Assembly (NCBI GenBank): GCA_018829775.1
Contig: JAHJTL010000082.1
Location: 1 to 42,262 of the forward strand
Origin: Chloroflexota bacterium
GTDB taxonomy: Bacteria; Chloroflexota; Dehalococcoidia; Dehalococcoidales; RBG-16-60-22
DNA: 42,262 nucleotides
Direction: 5' to 3'
The notes beneath the pieces were generated by a model, which saw only the letters and a list, made by a program, of their open reading frames with translations, ran no database searches and was not told where the DNA came from. The stretch's first letter is position 1. Each line of letters starts with the position of its first letter. Shown here in pieces: positions 8,125-16,236 of this stretch. A program made the translations under genes and the position numbers.

Positions 8125-9492
8125 CTAGAGAAACTCCTTCTCAAAATCGGTGATGGCGGCGTCCAGCAGGTCGAAGGCTTCGTCTATCACCGGTTCGGTG
8201 ATAGTGAAGGGAGGTGAGACCAGCAGAGCATCACCGCTGACGCCGTTCTTGATGCCAATGGTGGGATAACTCATAATGCCGTGTTCCATGGCGATATGCT
8301 GGAGGCGGTTGGCTGCCTGCCGCTTCAGGGCAAAAGGCTCCCGTGCCTCTTTGTTCTGCACCAGCTCGATGCCCATGAGCAGGCCCTTACCCCGTATATC
8401 CCCCACCACAGGATGATGGGCCAGCTTTTCTCTCCCCTTCTGGAAAAAGTGCTCGCCAAGCCGGGCACAGCGCTCCACCAGCCCCTCTTTCTGGAGGACA
8501 TCGATAACCGCCAGGCAGGTGGCCGCCGAGACGGGGTTGCCCTCCATGGTGAAACCGTGCACGAAGCTGGCGCCCGTCTCCGAAAATACCCTGCCGATTT
8601 TTTCGTCGATAATCACCACCGCCATCGGGGTATAGCCTCCGGTCATCCCTTTGGCCGAGGTGATGATATCGGGGTTGACGTCCCAGTGATTAATACCAAA
8701 CCACTTGCCCGTCCGGCCAAAGCCACAGATGACCTCATCGTCGACGAGCAACACATCGTACTTGTCGCAAATATCGCGGATAATAGGGTAGTACTCCGGA
8801 ACGGGCACCATGCAGGCTGTGCCGGCGCCACCTATCGATTCGATAAAGAAGGCGGCAACGTACTGCGCGCCGACCTGATTGATAATCTCTTCGAGTGCCC
8901 GGGCGCATTTAATGTCGCAACCCGGATAGGTGAGCTCGTAAGCACAGTGGTAGCATAACGGGGCCGGTATCTTGGGCCACTGGTGCAGTACCGGCTCAAA
9001 CTTCTGCCGCCGCATGGTATGCCCGGAAACGGAGAGCGCACCGAGCGTCATGCCGTGATAGCTCTGCCAGCGGGATAGCACCATGTACTTCTCCGGCTTG
9101 CCCCTTTCCACATGATACTGGCGGGCGATTTTTATCGCTGTCTCGTTGGCCTCGGAACCGCTGTTGCAGAACTGGCACTGTGTTAAATTGGCCGGGGCAA
9201 CGCTGATAATGCGTTCTGCCAGTTCCAGAAGCGGCTCGTTGAGCCAGAAGGCACGAAAGAAGAAGGACACTTTATCAATCTGCTTTTTCGTTGCCTCATT
9301 TACCTTCTGGTTGCCATGCCCGAGGGAGACGACATGAGGCCCGCCGCTGAAGTCAATGTACTTCTTGCCATTCTGGTCATACAGGTATACGCCATCGCCG
9401 CGCTCGCAAATCACTTGCGGCGGAAGGGTTCCATGTAATGTCCCGAAAAGGTGGCTGTTCCGTTTCTGCGCTGTTCCCAATCTATCTGCCAT
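8125..9492 (-). CDS. Class III PLP-dependent aminotransferase
   Basis: 455 residues of the omega-amino-acid:pyruvate/4-aminobutyrate aminotransferase class. Visible motifs are the N-terminal YLYDQNGKKYIDFSGG, the PLP phosphate-binding FCNSGSEANETAIKIAR, the SYHGMTLGALSVSGH stretch, the cofactor aspartate in LLVDDEVICGFGRTG and the Schiff-base lysine in SAKGMTGGYTPM. A four-cysteine insert (LCYHCAYELTYPGCDIKCAR) marks a subfamily whose substrate I cannot name. Class III enzymes act on amino groups not next to the carboxylate, such as taurine, beta-alanine, GABA or amino alcohol products. It lies between an Fe-alcohol dehydrogenase (26 bases upstream) and the ADP-ribosylglycohydrolase (8 bases). 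GGGGGAG precedes its ATG. The product aldehyde could be reduced by the neighbouring dehydrogenase. Confidence 0.9.
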   Translation of the reverse strand: MADRLGTAQKRNSHLFGTLHGTLPPQVICERGDGVYLYDQNGKKYIDFSGGPHVVSLGHGNQKVNEATKKQIDKVSFFFRAFWLNEPLLELAERIISVAPANLTQCQFCNSGSEANETAIKIARQYHVERGKPEKYMVLSRWQSYHGMTLGALSVSGHTMRRQKFEPVLHQWPKIPAPLCYHCAYELTYPGCDIKCARALEEIINQVGAQYVAAFFIESIGGAGTACMVPVPEYYPIIRDICDKYDVLLVDDEVICGFGRTGKWFGINHWDVNPDIITSAKGMTGGYTPMAVVIIDEKIGRVFSETGASFVHGFTMEGNPVSAATCLAVIDVLQKEGLVERCARLGEHFFQKGREKLAHHPVVGDIRGKGLLMGIELVQNKEAREPFALKRQAANRLQHIAMEHGIMSYPTIGIKNGVSGDALLVSPPFTITEPVIDEAFDLLDAAITDFEKEFL

Positions 9493-9518
9493 ATACTCCC
9501 CCTCTGTACTCCGGATGA

Positions 9519-10688
9519 TTACTTTCCGTAAGCTATTTTGTATAGCTCGATTATCTCTTCTTTGCTTGCCTGACGCGGATTATTGGCCGGGCTGCCGCTG
9601 GCAATGGCATCCTCGCTCATTTTCGGCGCCAGCTGGTCGAGCTTTTCTTTATCCACGCCCAACTCACGCAGCGACGGTATCTTTATATCCTTAATGAGCT
9701 TCTTGACCGCCTCAGCGCCGCGCTTCGCCGCTTCCATTTCGGACAGGCCGTTTATATCCACTCCCATAGCCTCGGCAATACGCGCGTACCGGGTCGGATT
9801 TCCCTCCAGGCTGAATTCCATCACCGTGCCGAGGAGGGCGGCATTCGACGCGCCGTGACGCACGTGGAAATAGGCCCCTATGGGCCGCGCCATGCCGTGC
9901 ACCAGCGCCACGGAAGAATTGCTGAACGCTATCCCGCCCATGAGCGCGCCTATCATAGTCTTTTCCCTCGCCTCCAGGTTTTTCCCGTCAGCCCAGGCCT
10001 GCCGCAGATTGCCGGCAATCTGTTCTATGGCGGCAAGGCAGAATAGGTCGCTTATCGGCTGGGCTTTCACCGAAACGTAAGCCTCGATGGCATGGGTCAG
10101 CGCATCGATTCCGGTGGCAGCGGTAATATCGGGTGGCAGCAGTACGGTAAGCTGCGGGTCAACGATGGCTATCTCGGGCATCAAAAATGGGCTGCCGATG
10201 AGCATTTTAACGTCCCGTCTGGTATCGGTAATGATGGTAAACGGTGTAACCTCGCTGCCGGTTCCGGCCGTCGTGGGCACGGCGATAACCGGTCGGCCTT
10301 TCCTGGGGACCTTGCCCAGCCCCATGTAGTCCTCTATTGAGCCTTCGTTGGTGGCCATGACCGATATGGCCTTGGCGGTGTCCATCGGGCTTCCCCCACC
10401 GACGGCCAGAAGACAGTCGCACCCGTGGCCCCGAAATGCCTCCAGCCCTTCCTGAACATACTCTACGACTGGTTCCATATTGACGCCATCATAGATGGCA
10501 TATGCCACGCCGCCCTGTCGCAGCGACTCCAGAACACCATCAAGTATGCCCAGTTTCACCTGGTTCCGGTCGGTCACAATCAGGGCTTTCTTTAAATTTA
10601 ATTTCTTGCACTCATCGCCAACCTGTTTTGACGACCCGGAACCGGTGATAACGGCGTTGGGAATGCGGAAAGTTTTGACGGGCAGCAT
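9519..10688 (-). CDS. Iron-containing alcohol dehydrogenase
   Basis: 389 residues from an ATG at 10686-10688 with GGAGG just upstream; an upstream in-frame start would add 17 unconserved residues. NAD-binding is shown by AVGGGSPMDTAKAI and VPTTAGTGSEVTPF. The metal site motif lies in TGIDALTHAIEAYVS and HGMARPIGAYFHVRHG, supplying one aspartate and three histidines as in the family III dehydrogenases. The length is standard. These enzymes interconvert alcohols and aldehydes with NAD(P)H; members include butanol, 1,3-propanediol, 4-hydroxybutyrate and sulfoacetaldehyde reductases. As first gene of the six-gene operon with an aminotransferase next, it may handle the aldehyde released by transamination. 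Exact substrate not determinable. Confidence 0.92.
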   Translation of the reverse strand: MLPVKTFRIPNAVITGSGSSKQVGDECKKLNLKKALIVTDRNQVKLGILDGVLESLRQGGVAYAIYDGVNMEPVVEYVQEGLEAFRGHGCDCLLAVGGGSPMDTAKAISVMATNEGSIEDYMGLGKVPRKGRPVIAVPTTAGTGSEVTPFTIITDTRRDVKMLIGSPFLMPEIAIVDPQLTVLLPPDITAATGIDALTHAIEAYVSVKAQPISDLFCLAAIEQIAGNLRQAWADGKNLEAREKTMIGALMGGIAFSNSSVALVHGMARPIGAYFHVRHGASNAALLGTVMEFSLEGNPTRYARIAEAMGVDINGLSEMEAAKRGAEAVKKLIKDIKIPSLRELGVDKEKLDQLAPKMSEDAIASGSPANNPRQASKEEIIELYKIAYGK

Positions 10689-10760
10689 AAAGCTCCTCCA
10701 GAGATTAATAAATAGGCTAGATGGTAAGCCCCTTTCCAAGGAAAAGTGACTATCGACAAA

Positions 10761-10789
10761 AGTCTATTATATTCGACTCTTTACGTCAA
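10761..10789 (-). promoter_or_regulatory. Promoter of the Fe-ADH/C1 operon
   Basis: On the minus strand TTGACG (10784-10789) is followed 17 bases later by TAGACT (10761-10766). A better TATAAT at 10766-10771 is only 12 bases from the -35. Either would give a leader of roughly 65-75 bases before the Fe-ADH gene. Confidence 0.45.
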
Positions 10790-10819
10790 TCCATATGGTA
10801 ACAGTCCCGCCTTAGTCGT

Positions 10820-10848
10820 TTGACAAAGATGGCATCCGCAGTTACGAT
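10820..10848 (+). promoter_or_regulatory. Distal promoter of the DUF6282/PAC2 pair
   Basis: TTGACA (10820-10825), 17-base spacer, TACGAT (10843-10848). The -35 is perfect and the -10 matches at four of six positions. It is back to back with the Fe-ADH operon promoter. Confidence 0.5.
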
Positions 10849-10910
10849 AATGCCATACATCATAACAGGATACGGAACCCGGCCTTTTGGTGATTCACCA
10901 ACAATGTTGA

Positions 10911-10919
10911 TGCTATAAT
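10911..10919 (+). promoter_or_regulatory. Extended -10 promoter of the DUF6282/PAC2 pair
   Basis: TGCTATAAT is an extended -10 element (TGnTATAAT) with no good -35. A transcript from it would start close to 10926, at the edge of the GAGGAGG used by the gene at 10942, giving a very short leader. Confidence 0.45.
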
Positions 10920-10941
10920 TGATTGAGGAGGCGTGAAAAAT

Positions 10942-11940
10942 ATGGCCGAAAAACCCTTTGAACTGTCATTGACCCCGGATTACCTGAAAAGAATCGAGGA
11001 AATCATCACTGCGGGAGGGCGGAGCTCGCTTTATGGCCCGGAAGAAGCGGTTGCCGCCATGAAGCAGCCGAATTTCGACAATGAACGTATGTGGGGCCTG
11101 CTACGCGGCTCATATGATATCCACCAGCACACCGGGCCCTCATCGACCACCCAGCGCCTTTTCAGCCAGATCGATTTCGCCATTCAGGCCTGTGAAATGG
11201 GGCAGGCGGGCATCGTCTGCAAGGACCATACCCTGCCAACCTCTCCCTCGGTGCAGCTCACCCAGACGGTCGTTGATAAATGGGCCGAGGAACATAACAA
11301 GAAAAAGACCGAGGTCTTCGGCGGCGTGGTGCTCAATTATGCCGTCGGCGGACTCAACCCCGACGCGGTCGTGGCCAGCTACCGGGTGGGGGGCAAATAT
11401 ATCTGGTTGCCCAACATGGACGCCGCCCATCACCGCAGTGTAACACGACACTCCAAAGGCGGGGGCATTTCCGTCATCGATGAGAAGGGAAACGTGGTAC
11501 CGGAGATGAAGGAAATTCTAAAACTGATGGCGGAGACGGATATGGTGCTCGGCCTGTGTCATCAAAGCACGGCGGAACGCTTCGCCGTGGTCAAGGAAGC
11601 GGTCGAGATGGGAGTGGAACGCATCGAGGTCAACCACGTCAATTATCCGCTGACCATGGTGACGCCGGAGCAGGCCAAGGAACTGGCCAATATGGGCGCC
11701 TGTATCGGCATCTATGCCATGCACCTGGCGCCGCCGGCCTTCGTCTGGGATGAGACGATAGCCTTTTATCAGGCAGTGGGTCCGGAGCGGATTGTCTTCG
11801 GCTCTGACTGCGGTCATATTGAGACCGGCCTCCCCTGGGAACAGATGAGAAAACTGATTCTCGGCTTCCTGTTCCGCGGCGTGCCTGACGAACACATAAA
11901 AATGATGTGCCAGACCAACGCGCACAATCTGCTGCACTGA
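10942..11940 (+). CDS. DUF6282-like metal-dependent hydrolase (amidohydrolase/PHP-type fold)
   Basis: 332 residues from the ATG at 10942, ten bases after GAGGAGG; a GTG at 10933 lies too close to that site. Histidine and aspartate motifs are spread as in metal-dependent TIM-barrel hydrolases: YDIHQHTGPS near residue 60, VCKDHTLPTS, LPNMDAAHHRSVTRH, LGLCHQST, EVNHVNYPL and VFGSDCGH near residue 290. This order (H-x-H, K/H, H, H, D) is that of amidohydrolase-like enzymes. I place it in the DUF6282 group from memory. Its natural substrate is unknown to me; a cyclic amide or lactone is a guess. A PAC2 gene follows 28 bases later, probably in the same transcript, and the divergent neighbour is the Fe-ADH operon. 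Confidence 0.65.
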   Translation: MAEKPFELSLTPDYLKRIEEIITAGGRSSLYGPEEAVAAMKQPNFDNERMWGLLRGSYDIHQHTGPSSTTQRLFSQIDFAIQACEMGQAGIVCKDHTLPTSPSVQLTQTVVDKWAEEHNKKKTEVFGGVVLNYAVGGLNPDAVVASYRVGGKYIWLPNMDAAHHRSVTRHSKGGGISVIDEKGNVVPEMKEILKLMAETDMVLGLCHQSTAERFAVVKEAVEMGVERIEVNHVNYPLTMVTPEQAKELANMGACIGIYAMHLAPPAFVWDETIAFYQAVGPERIVFGSDCGHIETGLPWEQMRKLILGFLFRGVPDEHIKMMCQTNAHNLLH

Positions 11941-11968
11941 TATCTATCCTGATAAGTGGAGGTGGGGT

Positions 11969-12877
11969 ATGATGGCGAAACAGAACAATTTACAATTTTT
12001 GGAAAAGCCAGAGCTAAGGCAGCCATATCTGATCTGCGGCATTAACGGCTGGGTGGATGGTGGAGAGGCGGCTACGGGCACGACACAGTACCTTATCAAG
12101 AAACTGAAAGCTAAAAAATTCGCGGAAATGCCCCTCGACCGTTACCACGTATTCCAGGTGCCGGGGCAGCTATCCCTCAGGCCCCAGATAAAAATCGCGG
12201 ACGGGCTGCTGAAACAACACGTATTTCCGCGTAACGAGTTCTTCTACTGGGTCAACCCTCATTCGGCTAATGACCTGATTCTCTACCTGGGCACGGAGCC
12301 AAACACCAACTGGGAAGAATACACGGAGAATATACTGAATCTCGCCGCGGATTACAGCGCCAGCCGAATTTACGTGCTGGGAGGCGTCCTGGACAAGACG
12401 CCGCATACCAAGGAGGCCGGCGTGTTCTGCGCCTGCACATCGAAAGAGTTACGACAGGAGATGTTGAAGTACAGTATGCAGTCGAGCAACTACGAGGGAC
12501 CAGGCAGCTTCAGCATCACCATGCTCCATCTGTCGCAGAAGAGGAAAATGCCACTGGTGAGCATTATCGCCCGGTCCACCTACTACCCCGAATTCAACAT
12601 CGTCATTCCGCGCAATCCCAAGGCGATAAAAGCGGTCGTGCTCCGGCTGAACAGCCTTTTCCATCTCAATCTGGACCTCTCTGACCTTGACCAGGAGGCT
12701 GACGAGCTGGAGGTGAAGCTCAACTTCATGGCGAGCCATAACCAGGAGTTCCAGGCCTATATTGAGGAGCTGGAAAAGGAATACGTCGAGGTTAAATACG
12801 AAGCGCCGCTCGACCTCACAGCCAATGAAGCGGTACAGCTGGCCGAGGAATTTCTGAAAGAGACGAGGGAAGAATAG
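11969..12877 (+). CDS. PAC2-family protein (proteasome assembly chaperone 2-like)
   Basis: 302 residues. The N-terminal half has the PAC2 pattern: a first strand ending in CGINGWVDGGEAATGTTQYLI, then YHVFQVPGQLSLRP, LILYLGTEPNTNWEEYT, SRIYVLGGVLDKTPHTKE and YEGPGSFSITMLHLSQKR, with a VSIIARSTYYPEF strand. The C-terminal 70 residues are helical and acidic (EELEKEYVEVKYE). PAC2 proteins are widespread in Actinobacteria and Chloroflexi even where proteasome genes are absent. Their bacterial role is unsettled; the fold resembles purine-nucleoside-phosphorylase-like proteins. GGAGGTGGGG precedes the start; a second ATG follows immediately at 11972. It converges with the MtaA-like gene and ends 16 bases from it, with no terminator visible. 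Confidence 0.82.
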   Translation: MMAKQNNLQFLEKPELRQPYLICGINGWVDGGEAATGTTQYLIKKLKAKKFAEMPLDRYHVFQVPGQLSLRPQIKIADGLLKQHVFPRNEFFYWVNPHSANDLILYLGTEPNTNWEEYTENILNLAADYSASRIYVLGGVLDKTPHTKEAGVFCACTSKELRQEMLKYSMQSSNYEGPGSFSITMLHLSQKRKMPLVSIIARSTYYPEFNIVIPRNPKAIKAVVLRLNSLFHLNLDLSDLDQEADELEVKLNFMASHNQEFQAYIEELEKEYVEVKYEAPLDLTANEAVQLAEEFLKETREE

Positions 12878-12893
12878 CTAACTCCGTGGGCGG

Positions 12894-13928
12894 CTAATAG
12901 CCCTCTTCCGCGGCGGCGATTATCGCCTTCAGGTTTTCAATAGGGGTCTGTAGCGAGATGGCACACTCCGGCCCGATGGAGGCAACGCCCGCTTCTATGT
13001 TGTACCTGGCCTGTTTATACACATCATCCGGCGTACCCTGCAGCAGGCCCTCAATATTGCCGATGCCCCCCAGCAGCGATACCTGGCCCCCCGCCGCTTC
13101 AACAGCTTTCTTCGGGTCGTTCTGCCATTCAAAGTGATAGCCGTCATAGCCCTCGGTGGCGATGTACGGAATACGGTCGAGGCACCGTCCACATATATGC
13201 AGGATGGTCGGCCCCCCTATCTGCGCCAGCATCTTACGGTGCACCGGCACCAGGAAGTCGGCATAGGTCTGGGCGCTGACCATGGCTCCGGTGGCGTGGT
13301 CGGGAAGCACCACCGCATCGGCACCGGCGCGGAGCTGGGCGTTAGCAACGGCAATGGTCACCGGCATGTACGCCTCCAGGTATGCTCTCACCTGCTCGGG
13401 GTCAAGTCGCACCAGGATGAGGAAGTCCTCCACACCGACCGTATGGTAGCAGATGGTCCACGGGCCCATCACCTTGCCGAGTATGGCCACGCGGTCGCCG
13501 TACTCACGGCGCAGCTTCGAGATGGCATCGAGCACCACCTTTATGGACGGTTTTTCCAGCAGATTGTCCGGGATAACGACGTCCCCGGGGTTCTTCACCG
13601 GGTGCGTCATCGTCTCTGGCATCATATTATCGCTGCCCCAGTTCACCTCGCAGCCGAGGGCGGCCGCCTCCTGCTGAACGCTGAACTCCGGCATGATGGT
13701 ATCGAAGCCCAGAACCTCGTAGCCGGCGGCGGCCAGTTCCGCCATGGCACTGGCATCGGTATGGGCATCGGGAAAATGGACGCCGACCTTGTTTATCAGT
13801 TCCACACAGACAATTGAGGTGGGATTGGAGACGGAAATGCGCTTGCCCTTACGTCCGCCCATCAGGTTGGCCAGGAAACGTCGCCTCGGGGTCAGGTCAG
13901 GCTTTTCTCCGTTGGTCTCAGCAGTCAT
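12894..13928 (-). CDS. MtaA/MtbA-like methylcobamide methyltransferase (URO-D superfamily, Zn type)
   Basis: 344 residues. Transfers a methyl group between a corrinoid protein and a thiol or other acceptor through a zinc site. The zinc ligands expected of MtaA and MtbA are present: H244 and C246 (LHICGRC) and C322 (GPECAISLQTP). The N-terminal LGFDTIMPEFSVQQEAAALG is typical of this branch. It therefore differs from the three other URO-D proteins in the window, which lack the Cys ligands. In methanogens the acceptor is coenzyme M; a bacterium would need another acceptor, possibly THF via the separate MeTr, or a different thiol. It is the last gene of the 16872-12894 operon, eleven bases after the previous stop, with its AGGAG overlapping that stop codon. 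Confidence 0.85.
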   Translation of the reverse strand: MTAETNGEKPDLTPRRRFLANLMGGRKGKRISVSNPTSIVCVELINKVGVHFPDAHTDASAMAELAAAGYEVLGFDTIMPEFSVQQEAAALGCEVNWGSDNMMPETMTHPVKNPGDVVIPDNLLEKPSIKVVLDAISKLRREYGDRVAILGKVMGPWTICYHTVGVEDFLILVRLDPEQVRAYLEAYMPVTIAVANAQLRAGADAVVLPDHATGAMVSAQTYADFLVPVHRKMLAQIGGPTILHICGRCLDRIPYIATEGYDGYHFEWQNDPKKAVEAAGGQVSLLGGIGNIEGLLQGTPDDVYKQARYNIEAGVASIGPECAISLQTPIENLKAIIAAAEEGY

Positions 13929-13939
13929 CTTCTTTACTC

Positions 13940-15064
13940 CTAGACTTCGATTGGTAGGCTGCCATACTTATCAATCAACTCGACGACCCGTCGCACGCGG
14001 TTGATATCACCATCGAAGGGTACGTTGTCCCCCATCCCCACGATGAACCGATAACCCGGCGCCATCTCTTTAAACATATTCATGACGTAGGCGTCGAAGT
14101 CCTCGTCGCTGTACATCGGCTCAAACAGTATCGACGGTATCCCTCCCCATATGGTTACCTCATCGCCCAGCTGCTCCCGAAATTCTCTCATGGTAACCCC
14201 GGTCTGTGGGGCCGGCGTAATCGCCTCTGCGATGTCGATACCGGTCTCACGGAACAGGGGGTTCAAGCGTCTCATCTCCCCGTCGGCATGTACCGTGGCC
14301 AGGCAGCCGTGGGCATGGAGAAAGTCGCACACCTCCCGAAACCAGGGCACAAAATACTTCCGGAATACCGGCGTCTGAATGTCATCGCTCCAGTTGCTGC
14401 AGACCTGCAGTATCTCAAGTCCGCTGGTGACGGTTATCTCACGCTTTTTGCGGTCCAGTTCGTTCAAGAGCTCGATCAACTCCTCAACTTCCGCCGGGCG
14501 GTCAGCAAGCTCGTAGAAAAAAGTTTCATAGCCCAGTATTTCACGCATGACCCGCTGTACCGGCGACCAGGCCCTGCCCACCGGCGCAATAACTGTCCCT
14601 TCCTCACCAAGCTCGTCGCGCATCTTCTCCAGTGGCTCAAAATTGGCCACCGGCACCGTGTGCTCGATGACATACTTGAGCACCGGGTAGTCTTTTTCGC
14701 TCTTGAATAGTTTCTCCATCTCGTACTTGACCGAATACCCCTCGGACGTGTCCAAAATTTCTTTCTTGGTTACCGTTCCGACAGGAGTACGGTACTCGGT
14801 ATCGATATAAGGCGGGTCCTGTTTCTCTATCACTTCCATATCATGGTATTCTTCCCTGACGAGGGAGGCGAACAGGCGATACTGAATGCCGGCGCCGAGG
14901 TCACGGACGACGTCTATCTGGCTCCGGCCCCGGTATTTATCGGGAAGCGTGCCGTGGGCATCGTGATATTTATACCAGAGGTCGATGCGCGCCCCGAAGG
15001 GCAGTTTGTCCTGCTTTTCGCCCCGCGCCGCCGCCAGTATCCTTTGCTTCTGCGTCATTGTCAT
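13940..15064 (-). CDS. URO-D superfamily methyltransferase, tandem paralogue A
   Basis: 374 residues, and by eye about two thirds to 70% identical to the upstream neighbour at 15086-16207. Shared motifs are RIDLWYKYHDAHGTLPDKY, WSPVQRVMREILGYE, FYELADRP, NWSDDIQTPVFRKYFVPWF, TVHADGEMRRLNPLF, WGGIPSILFEPMYSDEDF and FIVGMGDNVPFDGDINR. The H-A-D-G motif replaces the H-x-C zinc ligands of MtaA. It is probably an MT I enzyme that demethylates a substrate onto the corrinoid protein encoded two genes upstream. The ATG is chosen by paralogy and a preceding AGGTTACAA; a second ATG lies two codons later. The first half is more divergent than the second, which suggests different substrates on a shared corrinoid-docking half (inference). 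Confidence 0.8.
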   Translation of the reverse strand: MTMTQKQRILAAARGEKQDKLPFGARIDLWYKYHDAHGTLPDKYRGRSQIDVVRDLGAGIQYRLFASLVREEYHDMEVIEKQDPPYIDTEYRTPVGTVTKKEILDTSEGYSVKYEMEKLFKSEKDYPVLKYVIEHTVPVANFEPLEKMRDELGEEGTVIAPVGRAWSPVQRVMREILGYETFFYELADRPAEVEELIELLNELDRKKREITVTSGLEILQVCSNWSDDIQTPVFRKYFVPWFREVCDFLHAHGCLATVHADGEMRRLNPLFRETGIDIAEAITPAPQTGVTMREFREQLGDEVTIWGGIPSILFEPMYSDEDFDAYVMNMFKEMAPGYRFIVGMGDNVPFDGDINRVRRVVELIDKYGSLPIEV

Positions 15065-15085
15065 TTGTAACCTGAACCCCTGTGC

Positions 15086-16207
15086 TTATATCTGAACCGG
15101 CAGTCGACCATGTTTATCGATAAGCTCCGCGACCCTGCCGACGCGGTTGATATCGCCGTCGAAGGGCAGATTATCTCCCATCCCCACGATGAACCGGTAC
15201 CCCGGCGCCATCTCTTTAAACATATTCCTGACGAAGGCATCAAAGTCCTCATCGCTGTACATCGGCTCAAAGAGTATCGACGGTATCCCTCCCCATATGG
15301 TTGCCTCATCGCCCAGCTGCTCCCGGAACTCCTTCATACTGACCAGGGTCTGTGGGGCGGGGGTGATTGCCTCGGCAATATCTATAGAGGTTTCCCTAAA
15401 CATGGGATTCAGGCGCCGCATTTCGCCATCGGTGTGCGCCATGACCAAGCGCCCGTGGGAATGGAGAAACTCGCATACCTCCTGAAACCAGGGCACAAAA
15501 TACTTGCGGAATACCGGCGTCTGAATATCATCGCTCCAGTTGGCGCAGATATTGAATATTTCCAGGTCGCACTCTATGCCCACCTGCAGCTTTCTTCTCT
15601 CCAGGTCTTTCACCACCTCTATCATCTCCTCCACCCGCGCCGGGCGGTCCGCCAGCTCATAGAAAAACTCTTCGTAGCCGATTATTTCACGCATTACACG
15701 CTGTACCGGCGACCAGAGCCCGCCGGCTGCGGTCATCACCATGCCGTCCTCGCCAACTTCTTCCCGTAATTTAGAATATGGCTCAAAATTCTCCACCGCC
15801 TCGGTGTGTTCCATGACGTACTTTATTACCGGGTAATCTTTCTCACTCTTAAAGATTTTCTCCATTTCATACTTTATCCAGGGCCCTTCGGAAGTATCGA
15901 AGAGTTCCTTTTTGGCCACGGTGCCGATGGGTGTATGGTATTCGGTAGTGATATAAGGCGGGTTGTTTGTTTCCACCACTTCCATATCCCGGTATTCTTC
16001 CCTGGTTACGGCAAAGAAGCGCATCTGGGCGCCGGCACCCAGGTCGCGCAGAATATCGGTCTGGCTCCATCCCTTATATTTATCGGGGAGTGTGCCGTGG
16101 GCGGAATGGTAGTTATACCACACGTCAATGCGCGCCCCGTAGGGCAGTTTATCCAGATGCTCACCACGCACCGCCGCCAGTATCTGCTGTTTATGAGTCA
16201 TTGCCAT
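15086..16207 (-). CDS. URO-D superfamily methyltransferase, tandem paralogue B
   Basis: 373 residues starting MAMTHKQQILAA, chosen by alignment with paralogue A. An 18-codon upstream extension would overlap the corrinoid gene and has no counterpart in A. It carries the same series of motifs as A, including NWSDDIQTPVFRKYFVPWF, MAHTDGEMRRLNPMF and FIVGMGDNLPFDGDINR. The long identical stretches in the C-terminal half also persist at DNA level. It has H-T-D-G instead of Cys zinc ligands. It lies 29 bases downstream of the corrinoid protein gene and 21 bases upstream of A. The position directly after the corrinoid gene is typical of MT I genes. Heme biosynthesis (HemE) is unlikely because of context and paralogy. 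Confidence 0.8.
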   Translation of the reverse strand: MAMTHKQQILAAVRGEHLDKLPYGARIDVWYNYHSAHGTLPDKYKGWSQTDILRDLGAGAQMRFFAVTREEYRDMEVVETNNPPYITTEYHTPIGTVAKKELFDTSEGPWIKYEMEKIFKSEKDYPVIKYVMEHTEAVENFEPYSKLREEVGEDGMVMTAAGGLWSPVQRVMREIIGYEEFFYELADRPARVEEMIEVVKDLERRKLQVGIECDLEIFNICANWSDDIQTPVFRKYFVPWFQEVCEFLHSHGRLVMAHTDGEMRRLNPMFRETSIDIAEAITPAPQTLVSMKEFREQLGDEATIWGGIPSILFEPMYSDEDFDAFVRNMFKEMAPGYRFIVGMGDNLPFDGDINRVGRVAELIDKHGRLPVQI

Positions 16208-16236
16208 TCGTAATCTGGATCTCTCGAGATAAGTTC

